Shown here: in pieces, positions 34,760-46,314 of the stretch | How the letters are laid out: every line of letters starts with the position of its first letter | Position numbering within the stretch: position 1 is the first letter of the stretch | DNA from: Haliotis asinina | Lineage: Eukaryota > Mollusca > Gastropoda > Lepetellida > Haliotidae | NCBI RefSeq assembly: GCF_037392515.1 | Contig: NC_090291.1 | Location: 36,479,001 to 36,543,000 of the forward strand | Direction: 5' to 3' | Length of the DNA stretch: 64,000 bases | Notes under the pieces: generated by a model | Seen by the model: only the letters and a program-made list of their open reading frames with translations | The model's database searches: none | What the model was told of the DNA's origin: nothing | Translations under genes and position numbers: made by a program

Positions 34760-36000
34760 AAGCATGTACACCTTTGCCATCCTCAGAAATAAACAAGATC
34801 CAACCTCACTTCTACAGCACCTCAACATCCAACACCCGAATCAAGTACAGTATTGAGATAGAGAACGACAAAAAAACGTCCCTTCCCAGATGTCCTTGTG
34901 TCCGGCGATCCCTGCAACAAGATCCAAACCGCAGTCTACAGAAAGCCCACCCACAACAGTACATTCATTTCAACTCTAACCACCCCCTAAAGCCAAGTCT
35001 GGTGTCATTTCATTTGTCATCTCAACTCTGACAATACGACCCGTGAAGGTCCCGGGGTAGCAAAGGCCTTCAGTAACACATGCTTGCCATAAAAGGCCAC
35101 TATGCTTGTCGTAAGAGGCGACACGGGATCGGGTGGTCAGGCTTGCTTGACACATGTCATCGGTTCCCAATTGCGCAGATCGATGCTCATGTTGTTGGTC
35201 ACTAGATTGTGTTATCCAGACGCGATTATTTACAGACCACCGCCATATAGTTGGAATATTGCTGAGTGCGTCGTAAAACTAAACTCACTCACTCACTCAC
35301 TCACTCTTACAATACGCGCCAAGAATATTTGCTCCAGCAGGGATGACCTAGAACAGGAACTCAGTGACTTACAACATGTCTTCACCAACTTTAACCAGTA
35401 TGCCGCTAACCTGGTCAAAAGGACCATCTCCATCACGCTCCTGGACAAACCCAAATTGACGAAGCAAAAAGCCGCCCCCATTGGAATTACCCTTCCATAT
35501 ATTAGCAAGACCTGTCGTCAAATCAGCAGACTCCCAAAGCACCAAACAGGCATCGACACCATCTTCTCTAGCTCCCAGAACCTCAGGACCATCCTCCAAG
35601 TCATTGGCCATAATCCACCCTCCACTAAGGAAACCGAAAAGAGTAGTGATTTACAAGATTAAATGCGAGTGTGGTGATTCATAAATAGGTGAAACCTCCC
35701 GCCCCGTTGACACCCGCATAAAAGAACACAAAACCTCGAGCTCTACAGCCAAAGCAGACAGCAAATCAGCCCTCTCAGATCATCAGCAAATTTTCCCAAC
35801 CACCAAATCAAGTTCGATGAATTCGAAGTCCTGTCAACCAAAATTCAGGTCTTCACAAAAGGGAACTGTTGGAAGCCATCGAAATCCGCCGTCACAAACC
35901 TTTCATCGATAGCGACCAAGGATATCCCATGGATGAAGAACTATTCAAACTACAGACTATCAAAGCATCGAGTCTATATGTTGTCACTACTACTCGCTGT
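34760..36000 (+). pseudogene. Penelope-like retroelement: RT end and GIY-YIG endonuclease, broken
   Basis: The first part (34760-35030) carries IKYSIEIENDKKTSLP, then VYRKPTHN and YIHFNSNHPLK in different frames. This is the conserved end of the Penelope-like reverse transcriptase. A family B SINE interrupts it at 35039-35308. The element resumes with CSSRDDLEQELSDLQ and ISKTCRQISRLPKHQ, and then the GIY-YIG endonuclease start VIYKIKCECGDS. The Tyr codon of the YIG motif is TAA (35682-35684). The next part is IGETSRPVDTRIKEHKT, and then frameshifted remains to DQGYPMDEELFKL. Several frameshifts and the stop make it inactive. Confidence 0.85.
35039..35308 (+). mobile_element. SINE family B inserted in the Penelope-like element
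   Basis: Full-length copy (ACCCGTGAAGGTCCCGGGGT to CTCACTCACTCACTCACTCT) flanked by the 8-bp direct repeat ACAATACG at 35031-35038 and 35309-35316, read as a target-site duplication. Confidence 0.92.
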
Positions 36001-37249
36001 CTTCACTGGCTTCATATCTAGTGCTAATTGTTATTTTCAGTTTCCTACTGGCCTTTTCCAATGTTATGTGCCACGTGTTATTCTATTACATGCTGTTCAG
36101 TGTTAATCAGCTGTTTGTCACAGTATATCATGTATATAAGCTTCTCACCATTAGGTTGCAGTGACGTTTAGCTTAATAACGATGGAAGAATCTACATCGA
36201 AAAGTCGCTTAATCCAATTAACAAGAAGCTGTAATCCATAAACTGGTATGTTTCATTTTTGACTCACCAGCTTCTAATATGCCCATTAAACAATGAGTCA
36301 TAACAGATGTGTTGTGACAGTGATTTGCTGTATAAATGGAAAATGTTTCCAGTTTGAAGCCATTCATCTCAACGTACTTGTTTTCATCAATGTCCGTGTG
36401 AACAACCCAAGGTGTCTCATGTAGCTACGGTCTAACTCAAGAACACCCTCGGTCATCAGGTGGTTGGCGATATATAAAGCATAAGAAACAGGTTGTGGTG
36501 AGTGTTTCGCCTTTCCACTCTGATGACAGGTAAACCAGTCACTATGTAATTTCTAACACTGCAGTCAACCTTGAAAAGAGTTCTGTGTGAAGCTATACAC
36601 GGCCCTTGTGATTCCAGAGGAACGTGTAAAGAATATGGGATGCTCCTGTGTGCATGAATGCGTGAAGGAGTATGTCCGCTTTAGGGGGAAGATGAATGTG
36701 AAACTAGAACCCGGAACATAGAGTCGAGCACACATTTACTCCAGAAAGAGCAGAGACGTTTCAGCGCTAGCTGTAGTACTGAAGCATAGAGTTAAACTGG
36801 TGTTGACAGACTACGTATTGGGTCTTTAAACGACATATAGAAATGATACACATAAAGGCCTGAATTTATGTATGTCACCTTATGCCTTTTGAGGTTCTCT
36901 AGGTTTCCGAGCATGTACATTCCTCAGGCGAATGCAAGGTTATACAAACGACTTGTTCATACATATTTTGACCTAAAAACTACTTACCTACCTACCCATC
37001 CACCCAGCTACTTAAAAACCTACTTACCTGGCCACCAACTTACCCACCCACCCACTTACCCACCTTCTTGGGGGTCTTCAGGTTAATTTAGATTAAACAG
37101 AAGACGTGGTTTTCAAAAATGGTGGTGTATTAAGTGATTGTGAAAAGCGGTTATTTCGTGGCTCTCATATACAGGTTACTACGTGTTATAATTATGTGGG
37201 TATCTATTTTCAAATAGACTGTCTTGGTCAAAGTGTGTAGACACGTCAG
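36001..37249. other. 3' flank of the Penelope-like element and unrecognised sequence
   Basis: 36160-36235 holds GGAAGAATCTACATCGAAAA GTCGCTTAA, which resembles the 3' ends of Penelope-like elements. 36980-37075 is a CTAC/CCAC-rich simple repeat. Nothing else is recognised. Confidence 0.45.
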
Positions 37250-37510
37250 CTATCAATGGTAATAAGAAAAGTAACTTTTTCATCAAAAAAGTTACTTTTC
37301 ACGATCCCAGGATTGTCAGCTAATATTTCATTCAAATTGTTCGACATTACAAGTAAACATGTGTTACTGTATGGCGCCGAAGTTTGGAGATTTCACAGAT
37401 ATCCTGAACTAGAATCGTTATGTTCTAATCTCAATATGTTTGTGGTAGGGGTTAGCATATACAATTCTAGTAATGCTGTTTTGACGGAGTGTGGTTGTAT
37501 GTAGATTATC
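37250..37510 (+). pseudogene. LINE reverse transcriptase C-terminal relic
   Basis: The plus frame contains FKLFDITSKHVLLYGAEVW and, 30 residues on, FVVGVSIYNSSNAVLTECG. These are the two blocks that follow the RT thumb in CR1/Jockey-like LINEs (usual form LLYGSEVWG...LGVxxxTSNxAVxGExG). It is a short, damaged copy. Confidence 0.65.
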
Positions 37511-38835
37511 GTGTTAAATGTGTCAGATTCTGTATTCCCGGCGTGCACGGCGTTATCGAATACCGATCTGATTACAACATCTCTGTCTGGTAGCTGACAA
37601 TAGCCAAGCTGAGTAGGTGTTGCGTTTGTTGTGACGCTCAGTATATCTTTACCGTATGAAACCAGGACAACCAGTTTATGTGACATATAATTGCATGTGG
37701 ATAAGGGAATGTCAGCTGGTGTTCCTCCGGTCTGCATTGTTTGTGCTGGCTGGTTCGATAATAACAGCATACCGACATAATTCCCGATTCAGTTGAACAC
37801 AATCATTGTCATTTTCAGAGATTTAAGCAATTGCTAAAGCTTAACACGGTGGATGGTTTAGGTGTACGTCGATGACTCAGTAAAGAAGCATCGCCGCTCG
37901 CCTGTACTACACTCGTGTACTTTGCCCTAGAATGAATATCAGTGTACTGGTTTATCAGATGAACAGTGGAGAGTACAATAAGTGTATAGCCTATTTGACA
38001 AGACGAGATTGTGTGTATGAGAGAGAGAGAGAGAGTGAGTGTGTGTGAGAGTGTGTGTGAGTTTGAGTTTTTGTGTGTGCGTGCGTGAGTGCGTGCGTGC
38101 GTGTGTCGGACCTATATTTATACATATAAATGTCAAATGAATTCTATCCCGGACGAGCCCCCAATTTTGTTACGGTTAAGAATTTACCGTCACAACAATT
38201 TAAGAAATCCCCTTGTAAACCAGCAAAACAGAACAAAGACAAGACAAGTTGTTTACGTTCAAACTCTATTATTATGCAACGAGAGCAAGGTATACAAAGT
38301 CACAAGTCAATATAACAATGCAGATTTCAGGTGCAATTTCAAGAGAGACAAAATCTAAGTCAATGGGTCACAAAATACAATATAGCAAACTCACCAGTCT
38401 TGGTGTGAGAGAGAATCAACTATGGCAGAATGTAAACACAGCGATCGGTGCGACCGCAGATAATGTAGATTCAGGCGTTGACGGGATTTCAAGCGTTGGC
38501 AGTATATCCAGCAAATATGAATGAATGTGAGTGTGAGTGTCGTCCTCAACACGGCAACCAGCCTATATATATAAGTCATTTCCCGAAAGTTCGGGCACAA
38601 ACGAACATCGTCAACACTGTAGAATGTCCCAGATTAAGTCTCCCGGAAGTAAACATCGAAAACTAGGAGCAGATCAATTCCGGAAAACCAGAATGCTAAA
38701 AGTGTTGACCAGCTATTAAAACGAAATGTGACCGATCATATTTAATATTCAAAACACTAAACATTGTGACCCAATAATAATTATTACTGAATTAATAACA
38801 AAAATATACAGAAAATACACACTCGTAACAATATA
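37511..38835. other. Intergenic; GA/GT microsatellite at ~38010-38105
   Basis: GAGAGAGAGA and GTGTGTGTGA runs. The minus-strand frame to 37770 is largely antisense to the LINE relic and was not annotated. Confidence 0.45.
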
Positions 38836-38953
38836 TATACATACATACATACATACATACATACATACATACATACATACATACATACATACATACATAC
38901 ATACATACATACATACATACATACATACATACATACATACATACATACATACA
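38836..38953 (+). repeat. (CATA)n microsatellite, ~29 copies
   Basis: An uninterrupted tetranucleotide run of about 118 bp. Confidence 0.98.
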
Positions 38954-39050
38954 TGCCGTGATACCCCCTTTGGCACCGGGTAGATTCTCACTTCAGACTT
39001 ATATACCTTGTACACCTGTCTTCAAGAACTATCCAACATCTAACCTCTGT

Positions 39051-39278
39051 GAGTGAGTGTGTTTAGTTTTACGCCGCACTCAGAAATATTCCAGCTATGT
39101 CGTAGCAGTATGTAAATAATCGAGTCTGGATCAGACAATCCGATGATCAACAGCATGAGCGGTTGATCTATTCAGCTGGGATACGAGAACATGTGCCAAC
39201 CAAGTCAGTGTTCCTGACCCACCAATCAGGCTAGTCGCATGGGTTGCTGGAGATCGATTCTAACCCGGATCTTCATGG
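39051..39278 (-). mobile_element. SINE family B, moderately diverged
   Basis: GAGTGAGTGTGTTTAGTTTT to CCCGGATCTTCATGG. Confidence 0.85.
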
Positions 39279-39503
39279 TCAGGGACCGGTTTGTGTCACT
39301 TGAGCGGAAAGGAAATCTGTCAGCTTGTCCCTGGTATGCCTGATTTCCTCCTAACCTCAAGTTACCCACATCAGACATCAGTTTCCACACACCTGAATGT
39401 CAGCGTGATTAAAGTCATCATTGATATTTACTGTTATCGTCGACATCTGAGGGCTCGGCGAATGTGAGCTGCCTACTCGTGGCGGATTGGTCACTGAGAC
39501 ATG

Positions 39504-39670
39504 GAGTGAGTGAGTGAGTGAGTGAGTGAGTGAGTGAGTCGGGAATCCTGTTATATGCCTCTTTTAACTATACTCCAGCAACATAAATGGGCTTCACACA
39601 TCGGGGAATCGAACCCGCGTCTTCGGCGTCACAAACGAACGCTTTACCCACTGGGCTAACCCTCCGACCA
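39504..39670 (-). mobile_element. SINE family A with expanded GAGT tail
   Basis: Nine GAGT units at the tail, then a decayed tail core, and a well-kept head (ATGGGCTTCACACATCGGGG, CCCGCGTCTTCGGCGT, CCCACTGGGCTAACCC). Confidence 0.82.
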
Positions 39671-40142
39671 GCAACGCGATAACTGAGCGAGTCTCTTTCA
39701 GTAACTGCTTTTTTAAAATGTAAATTCCCAACACAGTTAATCAGAATGTCCAACTTGCCCAACAAACAATTTGTTCATTTTAGTAAACATAACTGAACTA
39801 AATGACCTCTGCGTCATGTTCCTTATATACAATGGCCTGCCCCTAATGTTATAGGCTCTTGCAGTGATCTCCACTACAACCCTTGCTTTATGTTTAATCG
39901 CGGTTATGTCTCCACCATTCGTACTACATGAATGTAAGTGGCTATATTTAGTGACATATTTATTACACATTTAACGAAACAGGAACTCGTTCCACATCAC
40001 CCTCGTAAGCCTAAGATCTCGTAAGTTTTCTCGTAGCCGTTGTACCTCCTATACTGTAACACAGGAGCTACGGAAGCTATGACAAAAGGTGTCTTAGGCT
40101 TACGGGAGTTTTGTGAAACGGGGTCCTGGTTCGCCGAGACGA
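39671..40142. other. Intergenic, nothing recognised
   Basis: No coding-like frame or repeat seen. Confidence 0.45.
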
Positions 40143-40150
40143 ACCCACTG

Positions 40151-40381
40151 AGTGAGTGAGTGAGTGAGTGAGTGAGTGAGTTTAGTTTAACGCCGCACTC
40201 AGCAGTATTCCAGCTATATGGCGGCTGCCTGTAAATAATCGAGTCTGGACCAGACAATCCAGTGATCAACAACGTGAGCATCGAGTATCAATTGGGGACC
40301 GATGACATGTGTCAGCCAAGTTAGTGAGCCTGACCACCCGATCCCGTTAGTCGCCTCTTACGACAAGCATAGTCGCCTTGG
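40151..40381 (-). mobile_element. SINE family B, 5'-truncated, with target-site duplication
   Basis: Tail (GAGTGAGTGAGTTTAGTTTA) to AGCATAGTCGCC, where the head is cut off. The flanking ACCCACTG occurs at 40143-40150 and 40382-40389, which supports truncation during insertion. Confidence 0.85.
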
Positions 40382-40389
40382 ACCCACTG

Positions 40390-41099
40390 GAACGCAGACG
40401 ACGAGGTACCGCTGTGCAGGGATATCTAACACGAGTTGGTGAAGGAATGGGGTGTAATTGTCACGTAATTGACACAGTATTGCAACCATTCAATATAAAT
40501 AGAGTGTTTCACATAACTGTGAGATAAAAGTCCGAAAGAATGCGGGCAAAAGACGTTTTTAACCAATCAAGAACTCAAGCTATGACTTGCGGATCCTGCA
40601 CTTGACGAATGACGGTGCTTGAAACCCCGAATACCTGACCTTGCCAAAACCATATACGCGTGTGTGCGAGCACGCACGCACGCACACACCTTCGGGCTCA
40701 TTGACCATAAACAAACATCGAGGGTATATCAACCCATGTTCCCCTCGAGACCAGTGAACAACTTATAATGTTCCACTCAGGTACCGATATTTACTCACTC
40801 GCTCAATCACGCGAGGAGTAGTCGTCAGTAGGAGTTTGTGTGCTCAGTTGCGTCATTTCGTAAAGTGAGAACTGTATTTTCGAATTATATGTTCGGTTTT
40901 ATTATGGGCTACTGTCTATCAGCACCACACGTGTACCGTGGGTCTCACCAAAGAGGGAATCGCACAAGATAAGAAAGATGTAGAAAAATAAAATTATATT
41001 AAAATCTGACCAAATAGTTTGTTGTCTGTGTCAACCTTAAAACTGTTTTACCAACCCTCTTAATTTCGGGCTCTCGTCACACGTTAAGCTGAAACAAAC
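40390..41099. other. Intergenic, nothing recognised
   Basis: Short CACGCACGCA run at 40670-40687; no coding frame. Confidence 0.45.
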
Positions 41100-41168
41100 A
41101 GTGGGGGTAGTCCAGTGGTTAAAGCTTTCTTTTGTCACGCCGAAGACCCGGGTTTGATTCTGCTGTGC
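41100..41168 (+). mobile_element. SINE family A head fragment
   Basis: GTGGGGGTAGTCCAGTGGTT and CGAAGACCCGGGTTTGATTC, then unrelated sequence. Confidence 0.75.
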
Positions 41169-41378
41169 CTTTTGTGCGAGAAGGGACGTCTGGGCGGATG
41201 GCATTTCCCAGACCAGCAGTCACTAGCGTCCCTGTGATGGTTCTAGTGGAGAGTAGAACTCCAACCCTCTATAGCCTGTGGAGGTCTTTCTGTATGGGCC
41301 ATGTGACTGCGTGTGGTGGGACGAATTCGAAATAGGTCACCATGGTCCATTTCATAGCATGTAGCAACGTGGTATCTC

Positions 41379-41535
41379 AGGGCGGTAGGGTAGCCGTGTG
41401 GTTAAAGCGTTCGCTCGTCACGCCGAATACCCGGGTTCGGTTCCCCACAAGGGTACAATGTGTGAAGCCCATTTCTGGTGTCCCATTGCTGGAATGTTAC
41501 TAAAAGTGACATAAAACTAAACTCACTCACTCAAG
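41379..41535 (+). mobile_element. SINE family A, near full length
   Basis: GGGCGGTAGGGTAGCCGTGT, CCGGGTTCGGTTCCCCAC, CCCATTTCTGGTGTCCC, tail AAAAGTGACATAAAACTAAA. Confidence 0.88.
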
Positions 41536-41959
41536 TTGAAACGCAGACACACTGACAGAATATGTATGTCATAATGCAAATTCATAAATACTGTTGTACA
41601 TAGTGTTTTATTTCTTGACGTATCAGTACTTAGGCAATAGTACATAGGCAAAAAAAGACTATTTCAATGGTAATGACAATAGTATTTACATAGTGAATAG
41701 GAAACGATACATGAAAAAGGGTGATACGAGGACAAGTATGTGATGAATGCTGTTTAAATGCAAAAATGCAAATTTTGATAAAGATAAAGTTCACATTTAC
41801 ATTCAGAGGACATCAGTTCAATAAATTTACAGCATGTAGAAATAGAGTGATATTTTGGCTGAAAGTATTTACTTCTGTGATGTTTATAGTCACCACATAC
41901 AAGGTACAAGTGATATTCCTTTTCAGTTTCAGAAGTTCCAAAGCTTAGACAGTAGGCAC

Positions 41960-42080
41960 ACGGTCGGTTTTCATGTTCAATGAGGATGAAGACTTTTATC
42001 AAGCAAAATATGATAACGGTGTTAGAGTCTACACCGAAACATCGCATACATTACAAGAAAGAAGTTGTCTCTCTTTGAAG
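41960..42080 (+). mobile_element. Penelope-like 3'-end scrap with inverted repeat
   Basis: GGTGTTAGAGTCTACACCGA AACATCGC resembles the 3' terminus of Penelope-like elements. GAGGATGAAGACTT (from 41981) and AAGTCTTCATCCTT (from 42079) form an inverted repeat around it. Confidence 0.45.
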
Positions 42081-42189
42081 TCTTCATCCTTATCACAACT
42101 TCTATAATGCCACTTAAAGAAGTTTCTTGTTCTATGTTGAGACACCGCCCTTTCTCAATCTAAATATACGTTTATCAACAAGAAGGAGA

Positions 42190-42590
42190 TAATATTCTAT
42201 AGTTGGAGATGACTTGAAAAGCGAGTAAGTTTAGAGTGTGAGTTCATTGAGGAGTGCCAGGTTTTTAAAGTTGGTAGCCCATGACGTTCTGCTGACACCA
42301 AGGTTTTTTGACATCTTGTAGGTCTGTTTAGGGAGTCTTTCGTTGTCCATCTGTATGTATTCGCAGTTGTATATACCCTATATCTTCCGCACTCTCCTAG
42401 AACGGCATCATTACTAGCTAAGGGGGTAATTACAAAATCCTCTTGAAATATTTAGTTTGAACTTTTCCCAATACGTCGATGTTACTGAATCCCCAAATTT
42501 CTGCGCCATATGTGAGAACAGGCAAGATAGATGTTGTCAAAGAGTTTAGCTGCTGTTCAGATAGGTAGACCGCCGGTTCTGTTTATAAAT
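42190..42590 (-). pseudogene. LINE reverse transcriptase C-terminal relic
   Basis: The minus-strand frame reads LNSLTTSILPVLTYGAEIWG, FSNIDVLGKVQTKYFKRIL, then a stop, and continues in a shifted frame with SNDAVLGECGRYRVYTTA and RWTTKDSLNRP. It is the same LINE type as 37250-37510 but longer. Confidence 0.75.
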
Positions 42591-42599
42591 AGTAGTATA

Positions 42600-43139
42600 T
42601 AAATGTAAACACTCTTGAAGCGCTAGAGGATACGTCATGAATATCGATGTTGTGTTGCGATAAACATGTATGGTGTGATCTACGCCTACAGCAGAATGTA
42701 CAATGCACGCCAGGGCATGGCGTTACATCAATAACTACAACATACATCACGCAAGTGCCCTGCTATTCCCCAGCCATGCGTTACACAAAATTTCACTTCA
42801 ACGCCCTATGATAATAGGGCAGTTTCAGCAAACAAATCGAATTATATCCAGGTCAGACAAAATACTTACAATGATTTATATCTTAATACCTCATACATAA
42901 ATGCCGCTTTCTGATTGGCTGTGTGCTGTTCTATTATTTTATACGTACCCCGCCGGGAATGTCGAACTCATTTGGTACATCCTGGCAGTGGTTCTTTATT
43001 TCGAATCATTTGTGACCAACTCGTGCTATTCCGGGACACGACAAATAGAAACTCGTGTCCCTAAGGAAGGATTTCATAATGGCGTAGGAAAATCGGGACT
43101 ACTTTAAACAGGAACGATAATAACACCTAATAAGACTAT
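42600..43139. other. Intergenic, nothing recognised
   Basis: Frames here (for example 42901-43107) have no family resemblance that I can name. Confidence 0.4.
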
Positions 43140-43985
43140 AGTACTCATTCATTGTATTGCTGGTTTTGTTTTCGCTTCTTTATTTTAAAGAATTAAACAT
43201 ACTTGATACAAATAAAAGAAGGCAAAAATATATTTGTTAACGGCATATTCTGACGTAATTATCGCCTTATATTTCCAATTATATTTCTGAAAAAGTTTCA
43301 GTAATAATAAATGAGATTTGTTTTATTGAATATGCACATAAAATTCATACAAAATACAGCTACATTAAATCACAAAGCAGAAACTCAAAAATGACTTCAA
43401 AATATGTTGTTTTTTTTCAAATTGAACTTTCGTGTAACCTTGTTGTGAAACGCCTGGTGGAATTTTAAATACATTCGCAGGAAAAAATATGAATAACAAA
43501 ACAAAAGTTAGACTGAAATGTATTCCCAGAGATGAGAAATATAAGTCCTATAACAAAGGTGATTAGTTGCATACAGATATAATGTTATTTTTGTGAAACC
43601 CGAAACGATTTATGAGCGACTTCCTAAAACTGATGGAAACGCACGTACAATCACCACCACGAGCCCGCAAGAAAGACGCTCAGTTGGACCAGTTGGACCA
43701 GTGAGAGCCGTTATTTATTTGAATCTCTCACTGTCAATCCCATGATTCTTTGTACTTTCAATATGATGATACACATTTTCAATGAATTTATTAAACAATA
43801 ACATAATGCCCAAAGTGGATTTAGTTGTCTGGTGTATTTTTATCAAAGCATTGCATTGCGTTCTGATTGGTTTGTCGTATTTTCTTACATAACAAGCATC
43901 AAGTGGTGGACGAGTCTTCTTGGGGGTTACGGAAAGGGGCGAGTGGTGACGAATAATCTCGAAAAACATTGAATGACGTATGATG
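43140..43985 (+). repeat. Left arm of a large inverted repeat
   Basis: 43150-43505 is the reverse complement of ~44925-45285 at high identity (shared ATTGTATTGCTGGTTTTGTT, GGCATATTCTGACGTAATTA, ACGAAAGTTCAATTTG/CAAATTAAACTTTCGT). 43790-43985 pairs with ~44745-44900 (CTGATTGGTTTGTCGTATTT against AAATACGACAAACCAATCAC). About 280 bp of the left arm has no partner. Confidence 0.85.
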
Positions 43986-44334
43986 TACAGAAATTTCAGG
44001 AAAATTATGTAAATCACCTAAAAACTAAACCATGTAAACAAGATACACATGACGTCACAAGTAAAAGAGAGTCGGAAACGATGTCCTGCTGACGCCAACA
44101 ATCATGACGTTAAGATTGAAGACGGTAGGGGAGACACAGGCGACTACTACAACACAAGGCATGTTCTTCGAGACAATGGAAATCTTGAAGGACATGTGCA
44201 AGGTTTTTGACGAGTCTGACAGACGGATCAGGAGAATGTCTACAGTGTTGTCAAAGAGATTTCTGATGCATCCGTATATGACAGCTTATACGTATATATT
44301 GTACGAGTGTATATTAATATATCCTGTTTACTAG

Positions 44335-44583
44335 ACCCGTGAAGGTCCTGGGGTAGAATAGGCCTTCAGCAACCCATGCGTGCCATAAAAGGTGACTATG
44401 CTTGTCGTAATAGGCGACAAACGGGATCGGATGGTCAGACTCGACACATATCATCGGTTCCCAACTGCAAAGATCGATGCTTATGCTGTTGATCACTGGA
44501 TTGTCTGGTCCAGACTCGATTATTTACAGATAGTATCTGAAATATGGCTGAGTGTGTGCAAAACTAAACTCACTCACTCACTC
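44335..44583 (+). mobile_element. SINE family B in the spacer of the inverted repeat
   Basis: ACCCGTGAAGGTCCTGGGGT to AAACTAAACTCACTCACTCA, with small deletions in the CTGACTTGGTTG region and in the tail core. Confidence 0.87.
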
Positions 44584-44744
44584 CTAACACTGCATAATTA
44601 AGTGTATAAATTTAAGCTAATATGATAGGTAATATTTGATGTCTTATTTTGTTACTTTTTGTTGTTAGAAAAAAAGAACCATGATGTTCAGGATAATTTC
44701 AATTGCATTCGCAAAATATCGGTAATTTCAATAATTCATACGTG

Positions 44745-45290
44745 ATTCAATGCTATTCGAGATAATTCGTCATCACTCACCCTTTCTCAAACTCCAAGAA
44801 GACTCATCTCCCACCCGATGCTTGTTATGTCCCAAAATACGACAAACCAATCACAGCGTGCGTCATAGATGCAGTGTTTTGATTAAAAAAATCCCAACAA
44901 CTTCAATCGTTTATGGCATTTTGTTTTGGTATTCATATTTTTTCCTGCGAATGTATTTAAAATTCCACCAGGTGTTTCACAACAAGGTTACACGAAAGTT
45001 TAATTTGAAAAAAAAACATATGTTGAAGTCATTTTTGAGTTTCTGCTTTGGGATTTAAAGTAGCTGTATTTTGTATGAGTTTTATGTGCATATTCAATAA
45101 AACAAATCTAATTTATGATTACTGAAACTTTTTCAGAAATGTAATTAGAAATTAAGGTGAACATCTGGTTATAATTACGTCAGAATATGCCGTTAACAAA
45201 TGTATTTATTCCTTCTTTTAGTTGTATCAAGGAAGCTTAATTCTTTAAAATAAAGAAGCGAAAACAAAACCAGCAATACAATGTATGAGT
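44745..45290 (-). repeat. Right arm of a large inverted repeat
   Basis: See 43140-43985. It ends ~140 bp before the 3' end of the receptor coding sequence. Confidence 0.85.
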
Positions 45291-45431
45291 ACTTCGGTGA
45301 TATTACGTACTATTGCAACCACACATGAACCGAGTTATTGTTTCTGTTTGAAGTAGTTGTGTTCTTCCGCCAATATGAAATCCGTCATAGGGACAAGAGT
45401 CGCTATTCGGTTTGTCCCTGAATAAAACGAG

Positions 45432-46062
45432 TTAGTCACGAATGGGTTTAGTTGTCCTGTGCGTATGACTGTAAGAATCATTCACTTTGCTGACATTCTT
45501 TCCCCATCGTGCAGTGTCATAGTCCCCCTCATCAGCAATTACGTGGTCATATACCCTTGCGACGGCATCAACTGTTCTGGGAGAGTCGTGCTGGCCGAGC
45601 ACATTGTAATGCTCCTCCTCAAATATCTGTCCACTCCTTAACTCCGGCAGTCCGGCAGAGTTCTTCCGTCCAGTGATACCTTCTGTCTGTATAACAAAAT
45701 TTGCTATGTCGTAGTCTCTTTTGTACTTGAATCTTCCGTCAGGTCCTGGCAGATGATTGTAAGGATTTTCATCTTGAACGACCACTTTGGAGTTGTTGGA
45801 TGTTGACAGCACATTGTACTCATTCTCATCATTAATCTGAGAGGTGTGGATGTTGTCACTGTGAACATTGGGTTGCCCTATCGCCGTTGGCACCGTTGAT
45901 TTCGCCGGTGTTCCATCTTTTGTGTCACAAGGTGTTATGGCGGCATATTTTTTACTCTCTGTTTGTGCGTGACCGTCTAAACCATGGGTGATGTTTTCTG
46001 CGGCTGAAGTGAAGTGCATTCGCTGATTTCCATCTCGTTTTTTGAAACACAGTTTCTTGTGC
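45432..46062 (-). CDS. Receptor terminal exon: cytoplasmic signalling tail
   Basis: Acceptor ACATTGGATTTCAG; one base completes Arg378, then 209 codons and a stop. It starts with HKKLCFKKRDGNQ, a stop-transfer sequence. YxxL/I/V motifs sit at full-protein positions 417, 460, 479, 530 and 549. The pairs 460/479 and 530/549 have the same 19-residue spacing and the same EYNVL/HYNVL start, so the tail looks internally duplicated. These motifs could bind SH2 proteins when phosphorylated; the spacing is longer than in a canonical ITAM. Confidence 0.9.
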
Positions 46063-46279
46063 CTGAAATCCAATGTATCAGCATGAAATTCAGTCTGGAA
46101 GGAATGCAGTTATGGCAGTCTTGTTTCCTTTGCTAGCAGTGGAGTCATTAGTTTGATGGGCACAGAAGATCTCATGCAAACAATGCGTTTGAAACGAATG
46201 TGGATAGAGGATACTAAACGACCATCCGTGTTTACTAAAAATGGTATTTCACGGAAGCCAGTTCAGTATTCTGTTCGTT

Positions 46280-46314
<35 letters not shown>

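Noticed and set aside
37393..37770. A 125-residue minus-strand frame with a protein-like composition.
   Set aside because: Its C-terminal third is antisense to the LINE relic on the plus strand, and no splice partners or known domain were seen.
38749..39015. Frame with repeated MYVCMYVC.
   Set aside because: Translation of the CATA microsatellite.
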